This document shows positions 57,033 to 64,000 of a stretch of DNA of 64,000 bases, piece after piece. This DNA comes from Primulina eburnea. Lineage: Eukaryota; Streptophyta; Magnoliopsida; Lamiales; Gesneriaceae. Numbering within the stretch: the stretch's first letter is position 1; the number at the start of each line of letters is the position of its first letter. Under the pieces are notes generated by a model that was not told the origin of the DNA, ran no database searches, and worked only from the letters and a program-made list of their open reading frames with translations. Position numbers and translations under genes: made by a program. The stretch is taken from assembly GCF_022965805.1 (NCBI RefSeq), contig NC_133104.1, positions 19,391,071-19,455,070 of the forward strand. Direction: 5' to 3'.

Positions 57033-60000
57033 TCACTTCACGAACAACTCAGGTTACTTCTCTCTCATCTCAGTCTCTGGTTCCCACGTAGCCTCCTCAA
57101 TCAAATGGTTCCTCCAAAGGACTTTAACGATGCCGATCTCTTTGTTCCTCAAAACTCTAACTGTGCGATCCAAAATCTGAATCGGAATCTCTTGGTACGT
57201 CAAATTCGGCGTCAAGTCCAATGGCTCGTGGCGAAGAACATGGGAAGGATCTGCAATATACTTCCTGAGCATCGATACGTGAAACACATTATGGACTCTG
57301 TCAAGATCGGGCGGTAGGGCTAATCTGTAGGCTCGGTCACCAACTCTGTCCAAGATCTCAAAAGGGCCAATAAACCTCGGACTCAGTTTACCCTTCTTGC
57401 CAAATCTCATCACACCCTTGAGAGGTGCTATCTTCAAAAAATACATGATCGCCAACCTCGAACTGCAAAGGTCTACGACGAACATCTGCATAGCTCTTCT
57501 GCATGGACTGAGCAGTCTTCATCCTCTCTCTGATCACTGCAACAACATCGGCAGTCTGCTGGACCAACTCGGGACCCAACATCTTCCTCTCACCAACCTC
57601 ATCCCAAAACAAAGGGGATCTGCACTTCCTGCCATAAAGTGCCTCATACGGTGCCATCCCAATCGACGCCTGGTAGCTATTGTTGTACGTGAACTCCACA
57701 AGTGGCAATTTAGAATCCCAGCTACCAGAATAGTCAATAGTACAAGCTCTGAGCATATCCTCAAGAATCTGAATGACTCTCTCTGACTGACCGTCGCTCT
57801 GAGGGTGATAAGCTGTACTGAAAGCTAACCGCGAACCCATAGCTCTATGAAGACTCTTCCAAAACTCGGAGGTAAACCTGGGGTCACGATCAGACACAAT
57901 CGACACGGGCACACCATGAAGTCTAACAATCTCTGCAATGTAATCCTCGGCATACTGATTCATGGAGTACGTCGTCTTGACTGGAAGAAAGTGCGCTGAC
58001 TTGGTCAATCGATCAACGATGACCCAAATGGAATTATAACCTCTCTGAACTCTGGGCAGACCAGTCACGAAATCCATAGTGATATGCTCCCACTTCCACT
58101 GAGGAATCGGCAAAGATAGCAATGTCCCAGCAGGTCTCTGGTGCTCGATCTTCACCTGCTGACAAGTAAGACACTGAGAAATGAACAAAGCAACATCTTT
58201 CTTCATACCTGGCCACCAATAAAGTCGACAAAGATCCTGATACATCTTCGTACTGCCTGGATGAATCGAATAAGGTGCGGTATGAGCCTCTGACAAAACG
58301 TCTCGACGAATATCATCGCCAATAGGAACACAAATACGGCCTCTGAAAGTCACCAAACCATCACCATTCGAACCAAACTCTGAGTTCCCTCTCTCCTCAG
58401 CTCTAGCTCTCAACTCTGTCAACTGAACATCAGTCGACTGCCCTCTACGGATCCTGTCCGTCAAAGTAGATCGAATAACCAACGCTGAAAGACGAGCAAT
58501 GGTACCTGGAATAACCAGATCAATCTCCTCTCTCTGCAAATCCATCAACAATGGCCTCTGAATCAAAGAACTCAAAGAAGCACTCGACTTGCGACTCAAC
58601 GCATCTGCCACAACGTTCGCCTTCCCTGGGTGGTAACTAATCGTCACATCATAATCTTTGACAAGCTCTAACCACCTCCTTTGCCGCATGTTGAGCTCTT
58701 TCTGCGAAAACAGATACTTCAAACTCTTGTGGTCTGTGAAGATCTCACACTTTTCGCCATACAAGTAATGTCTCCAAATCTTCAGGGCGAAAACCACAGC
58801 TGCTAGCTCCAAATCGTGCGTCGGATAATTCTTCTCATAATCCTTCAACTGGCGAGAAGCATAGGCAATAACCTTACCTCGCTGCATCAGAACTGCACCA
58901 AGGCCTCTCTTCGACGCATCGGTAAAGACAACGAAATTCTCAGAACCACTAGGCAATGAAAGAACAGGAGCTGTCGTCAATCTATCCTTCAGCTCTTGGA
59001 ATGCACTTTGGCATTCGATAGACCACTCGAACTTCATAGTCTTCCTCGTCAGATTGGACAATGGCAGGGCAATCTTGGAAAAATCTGAAATGAAACGACG
59101 ATAATAACCCGCCAAACCGAGGAAACTGCGTACCTCAGAAACAGTAGTAGGAATAGGCCAATTCTGAATCGCCTCAATCTTCAATGGATCAACAGCAATG
59201 CCATCTCTCGAAACGACATGGCCTAGAAAAGAAATCTGATCCAGCCAAAACTCACACTTCTTCAACTTGGCAAACAACCTCTTCTCTCGCAACAACTGAA
59301 GCACCACTCTGAGATGCTCTGCATGAAGCTCTCTGGTCTTGGAATAGATCAGGATATCGTCGATGAAAACAATGACGAAGCTATCCAAGAACGGCTTGAA
59401 CACACGGTTCATCAGGTCCATGAAGACTGAAGGGGCATTGGTCAAACCAAACGACATCACAAGAAACTCAAAATGACCATACCTGGTCCTGAAAGCCGTC
59501 TTAGGGACATCAGACTCCCTAACCTTCAACTGATAGTAGCCAGACCGAAGATCAATCTTCGAGAACACAGTGGCACCATGGAGCTGATCAAACAAATCAT
59601 CTATCCGTGGCAACGGATACTTGTTCTTGACAGTCACTTTGTTGAGCTCCCTGTAGTCGATACACAGCCGCAAGGAACCATCTTTCTTCTTAACGAAAAG
59701 AACCGGAGCTCCCCAAGGCGAAGAACTCGGACGAATGAATCCCTTATCTAGAAGATCCTGCAACTGCGCCTTCAACTCCTTCATCTCAGTAGGGGCCATT
59801 CGGTACGGAGCCTTAGAGATAGGAACCGTACCAGGAGCTAAATCGATCACGAACTCAACATCTCTGTCCGGCGGCAAACCCGGAACATCATCCTCAAACA
59901 CATCAGCAAACTCCCTCACCACATCGATATCATCAATATTCAACTTAATCAGTCTACTAACATCCACAATAGAAGCAAGAAACCCATCGCAACCTCTACA

Positions 60001-60700
60001 CAACAATCTCTCAGCCTCAAGACAAGAAATAAAAAGAAGGACCAGCGAAGTACCTGAGCTAGCGAGAACTCCTCCCTGGCCATCATCTGCAAAAGTCACC
60101 TTCTTAGCAACATAATCGATAACTGCACGGTAAGTCGAAAGCCAATCCATGCCAAGAATAACATCGAAGGCAACCATAGGAATAACCATCAAATCAGCGA
60201 AGACAACTCGCTCCTCAATACGAACAGGGCACGCAAAGACAATCGCTGTCGGGCACAAGACATCTCCCGAAGGCAAAACAACACTAAGCTGAATGGGAAG
60301 AATAGAAGGAACTATACTCAAAGATCTCAAAAACAAATCAGACATAAAAGAATGAGTAGCACCAGTATCAATCAAAGTAGTAGCTACTCTGCCTGAAATC
60401 AAAATAGTACTAGAGATCAATGAAGAATCATGATTAATACCTTCCTTGGTCATCGAAAAGATACGACCCTGCACTTTCCCTTGGCTAGCTCCCTTAGGAC
60501 AATTCCTGGCAACGTGGCCTGCCACGCCACAACGATAACAAGACTGAGTGCCAAATCTGCACTCTCCACGGTGATGCTTGCCACACTTCTGACACAAAGG
60601 CTTCTCGGGATCAAATGGAACAACTGGAACTGGCGGAGGTCTAGGACTCGACTCCATCTTGCCCTTGCCCTTGAAACGATCCCTGCCCCTCTGATTAGTG
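57033..60700 (-). pseudogene. gag-pol of second chromovirus (frameshift, nonsense, interrupted gag)
   Basis: From high to low coordinates: end of gag with knuckle [14 protein letters not shown] (near 60530), protease [12 protein letters not shown] (near 60350), RT with FIDDILIYS (59350-59375), RNase H with [10 protein letters not shown] (near 58920), integrase zinc region CLTCQQVK (near 58160), core [18 protein letters not shown] and SDGQSERV (58070-57780), a GPF segment and a chromodomain (57060-57190). An extra T in a six-T run (57436-57441) shifts the frame in the integrase C-terminal part. TAA at 57054-57056 lies six codons before the natural stop. The longest open frame appears to start at 60792, but its first 31 codons come from the copia LTR, so that ATG is not real. 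Confidence 0.92.
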
Positions 60701-62840
60701 AAAGCGGACCGGTTACGGTGGCCGGAAGCGCAACGGAAGTCAAAATCGAAATTTTTAAGGCAAAAATTCGGCCACCCCATAATCTTGTGCAATATTTACA
60801 AAAACATAAACATACATTCATAGGATGTTAAAGAAATGTACCTATCAACTTTAAAAAGTTGATTGTGGCTCCAACTTTGTTGACTAGCAACAAAGCTCTT
60901 GAATGGATGAAGATCTTCAAGCCTCCTCCTTACTCCAAAATTAAGCCCACCACCAACTAGGTAAATCCCCTCACAATTTGCACTAGAAAAATGTGAGGAT
61001 TTATCAAAGAGAAGTGTGTGTTCTTAAACAATTCAAGAACACAAAATGGAGAAGAAAAACTTGAGAGAAAGGATGTGAATATTTTCGGCCATTCCATAGT
61101 GGGAGGGAAGGAGAATGAGTTCAATTCCTTGTCTTGGTGTTGCAAAAAGCAAAAATGAAAAGTAGCATGCCTTGCATTATTTTATTAAAAAGTAATCTCC
61201 AACCCTTCACCTCCCATGCATGCATACTATATAGTTTTTAATCAAATTAAAAACTTTGGACTAAATTTAATTATCTCAAACATATTTGAGACTAATTAAA
61301 CATTACTTGAATTTACTCAAGTCCCACTAGTTTAAATAATTATTTTAATTGAGCTCTACAAGACTCAATATTATTTAATTAATCCAACACTTGAATTAAT
61401 TTAATTATTTGGGCTCTACTAGGCCCACTAGTGTTTAATTAATTCAACACTTGAATTAATTTATTTAGTCCATAATAATGTCTATGAAAATCACAATTTT
61501 CAATTACATTATTCACTTGGCCAAATTTTAATTTAGGAACACTTCCATAAATCAAAATTTATATTTCTCTCATAGAAGTCATACTTCTATTTTTCTTTAC
61601 ACTTATAAACTCATTTATAAGTTGTTCAACACATTGAACTATTTTCTCCTTTATAGAAGTCATACTTCTAATTTTCCTTTACGCTTATAAACTCCTTTAT
61701 AAGCCGTTCAACACATTGAACTATTTTACTTCTCATCGGGATTTACAAAGCTAGTACTTGTGTGGCCCTCAATGGTTCATTGATACAACTAGCCGTGGTT
61801 TCACATCTCAATGTGATTCGGACTAAACATGTCCTTATTCGAGCATACCCCAATCGCTCCATTCTTACTTATCAACTTCTTGATAGTAAGAACGTCAGAA
61901 CTCAAGTCTGATAGTACCCAACCAATCACGTTGAACGCCTAGCAGCATCGCTTACGTGATTCCCTAGGTATCACATGATAGTGCCTGCAAGAACCATTCA
62001 ATTATGGTTAGCGTACAGTACGGTCCCTTCAACTCATATATCCCGACCGATTCGACAACCATTGGTTTATCGAGAGTTGTCTATGAATCGATACTATGTG
62101 TCATGTCGTAGTTGCATCGATGGTGTAATCTATGAAACACCTTTCATAATTACAACCATACTCTGGCCAGAGATTTCGATCTACATACACATGATAACAC
62201 ATAGGATATCCATACCCGAAGGTAAGCGGTGAATCCCCGACTACAATGCATCGACTCCTATGTGTTTCGACAGAACACCCAACCTTGCCACCTGATGACC
62301 CCATGAGAGTCGGTAAACAAGTCAAAGTGTAATTCTAGCACATAGAGTCTCAATGTTGTCCCGGGTCATAAGGACTAATTCTGTACAACCATAAACCAGG
62401 ACTTTTCCACTCGATAAGTGAGAACCACTTGGAAAGTCCTTTTATGGAGGGTTGTTCAGTGCACTCTACAAGGAGCACCTATCTGCATGTTCGGACATCA
62501 CAATGTCCCCTACCAATGAAACATGGTACTCACATCGCAGATACTAGTCTCTAACTCGAGCGGCCTATATCCTTCTTAGTGGCGGCTGAATCGACTAGGA
62601 ACTGTTTAGAATATACAGTATTACAAATATGAGTTTCATGATACTCATCATATGAGCATCCCATATTCTTTCTACTATTTGTATATTCAAGGGCTTTATC
62701 TATGCAGCTAGCATGGGTATACAGATAAAGATTTGCCAAAATAATAATTTCAAATATTATTAAAATAAAGACTGCTTATACATAGAGTTTCATTGTGAAC
62801 ACTCGGCCAACACTTGGCTCGACGGGCACCTACTCTAACA
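60701..62840 (-). mobile_element. 3' LTR of second copia element
   Basis: 2140 bp, minus strand TGTTAGAGTAGG to CCGCTTTCA, most like the solo LTR at 35887-38039. Confidence 0.93.
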
Positions 62841-62855
62841 ATCTCCCACTTGCAC
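62841..62855 (-). other. Polypurine tract of second copia element
   Basis: Minus strand GCAAGTGGGAGAT beside the LTR, identical to 18008-18020. Confidence 0.8.
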
Positions 62856-63133
62856 TAGAGCCAACTACCCATATGCATAAAACCCATTGATTCGCGATGC
62901 TTGTCGAATAATGGTCTAGGTAAAGGCTTAGCTAGTGGATCAACAACATAATCTGCGGAGCCGACTTTGTCAATAGACACTTCTCTTCTTTCCACAATCT
63001 CTCCGAGGATGTGGTACTTTCTCAATACGTGTTTGGACTTCTGATGAGACCTTGGCTCCTTTGCTTGAGCAAAAGCTCCCGTGTTGTCTCACAACACCGG
63101 GACAGGAGCAACTCCATTAGGAATGACATCCAA

Positions 63134-64000
63134 CTCTTAGACGAAATTCCTTATCCAAACAGCCTCCCTTGCTGCATCTTATGCAGCAATGTATTCGGCC
63201 TCTGTGCTGGAATCCGTAATATTGTCTTGCTTGGAACTCTTCCAAGAGACAGCAGCACCATTGGGCACGAATACAAACCTAGAGGTTGACTTCGAGTTAT
63301 CGATATCGCTTTGGAAGCTAGTGTCGGTATAGCCTTCCAATTTCAGTTCTCTACCCCCATAGACCAAGAACAACTTATTGGTCCTTCTCAACAACTTGAG
63401 GATGTCTTTCACAGCTTTCAGGTGTGGAAGACCAGGGTTCGATTGATATCCTTTCACTACACATAGTGCAAACGCCACGTCAGGACGTGTAGATATCATC
63501 CCATACATGATATTACCAATTTCCGAAGCATACGGAATGCGTGTCATCGTCACTATCTCTGCATCAGTCTCAGGAGACAGACTTGGATAGGGACACGCCA
63601 TGACACATTGGTAGATGTCCTCTCAAGGACGCATCCATCGAGAACCGCTTCACGATGGTATCATGTATGTGAACTGGGTGAGACCAAGCCATCTTTTCGA
63701 TCTATCTCAATAGATCTGTATCCCAATACAAAAGATGCTTCACCCAAGTCCTACATCGAGAACTCACTCGCTAATCATATCTTAGTTGATTGCAACATTC
63801 CTACATCATTCCCAATGAGTAGAATGTCATCAACATAAAATACCGGGAATGTCACAACACTCCCACTGACCTTCTTATACACACAGGGTCTCTCATGATT
63901 CTTAGTAAATCAAACTATTTGATTGTACTGTCGAATCTGAGGTTCCAACTCCTAGATGCCTGCTTTAGATCATAAATAGATCTTTGAAGTTTGCATACCA
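63134..64000 (-). pseudogene. Broken copia RT/RNase H, partial
   Basis: RNase H and the end of RT (63179-63601: SFQSDIDN, SSTEAEYIAA), then RT fragments to the window edge. Shared with the first copia copy are TAA at 63137-63139, TAG at 63915-63917 and the adjacent one-base loss. A private TAA at about 63179-63181 changes the Ser codon in YIAASDAA. In the region around 63602-63670 the RT tail is shortened in both copies. Confidence 0.88.

Larger units (their letters stand above)
55369..64000 (-). mobile_element. Second type of Ty3/gypsy chromovirus, running off the window
   Basis: Minus-strand element: 3' LTR 55369-56992, polypurine tract, gag-pol 57033-60700, then gag is split by a copia element and continues beyond the window. 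LTR ends TGTAATAGCC...GTGTCACA differ from the other gypsy families, and gag-pol is clearly a different lineage from A and B, although also chromodomain-bearing. Target duplication cannot be seen. The start could be 55371 instead of 55369. Confidence 0.88.
60701..64000 (-). mobile_element. Second copia element, running off the window
   Basis: Inserted in gag of the second chromovirus. Its 3' LTR, polypurine tract and the last part of pol are in the window. It is the same family as 15810-25279, and its pol has the same inactivating changes. The LTR end (CCGGTCCGCTTTCA) defines a different subfamily from 15810. Confidence 0.92.

Noticed and set aside
60701..60792. N-terminal 31 codons of the long minus-strand frame 57388-60792
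   Set aside because: They lie in the copia LTR; the fusion is created by the insertion and has no biological start.

Overview
This window is plant nuclear repeat DNA, probably pericentromeric or otherwise heterochromatic. I see no host gene. The evidence is long-LTR Ty3/gypsy chromoviruses with tRNA-iMet primer sites and C-terminal chromodomains, a plant-type Ty1/copia family, tRNA-derived SINEs and a satellite array. The species cannot be read from the sequence; a eudicot is a guess.

The foundation is a tandem array of a 364-bp monomer, now in six blocks: 2976-4780, 6884-7849, 8315-9663, 35631-35886, 38040-41293 and 52730-54894. Removing every insertion with one copy of its 5-bp target duplication rejoins the blocks into about 9.8 kb: 26 complete monomers (M1-M26) and two partial ones (M0, M27). 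Interrupted monomers return to exactly 364 bp (or 327 bp for one short class). The monomer is a fragment of a chromovirus integrase core whose second catalytic Asp is gone, so this is a satellite born from a retrotransposon coding region. Two adjacent five-monomer blocks, each exactly 1,782 bp, share the same order of variants and the same deletions: a higher-order repeat.

The array was then invaded repeatedly. Left edge: a decayed minus-strand gypsy element (LTR 980-2975). 4781-6883: a solo gypsy LTR. 7850-8314: an inverted SINE pair. 9664-35630: gypsy element A, whose pol is split by a copia element (15810-25279) and whose 3' LTR is split by gypsy element B (26991-34826), which has one uninterrupted 1511-codon gag-pol. 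35887-38039: a solo copia LTR. 41294-52729: a minus-strand gypsy element with an open gag but an eroded pol; its 3' LTR holds a solo gypsy LTR (42759-47200), which itself holds a solo copia LTR (43172-45253). 54895-55366: a second inverted SINE pair. 55369 to the end: another minus-strand chromovirus whose gag is split by a second copia element (60701 onward).

Three themes recur. First, the gypsy LTRs share a modular plan: a family-specific block of GC-rich palindromic repeats upstream of a TATA-like sequence, and downstream hairpins whose stems covary between families. Second, two families (the copia family and the 41294-52729 gypsy) have nearly identical LTRs around badly damaged pol regions, which points to movement in trans. 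Third, SINEs occur as inverted pairs. Element B is the only copy here that looks nearly able to encode its own machinery, and even it has substitutions at conserved RNase H and integrase positions.
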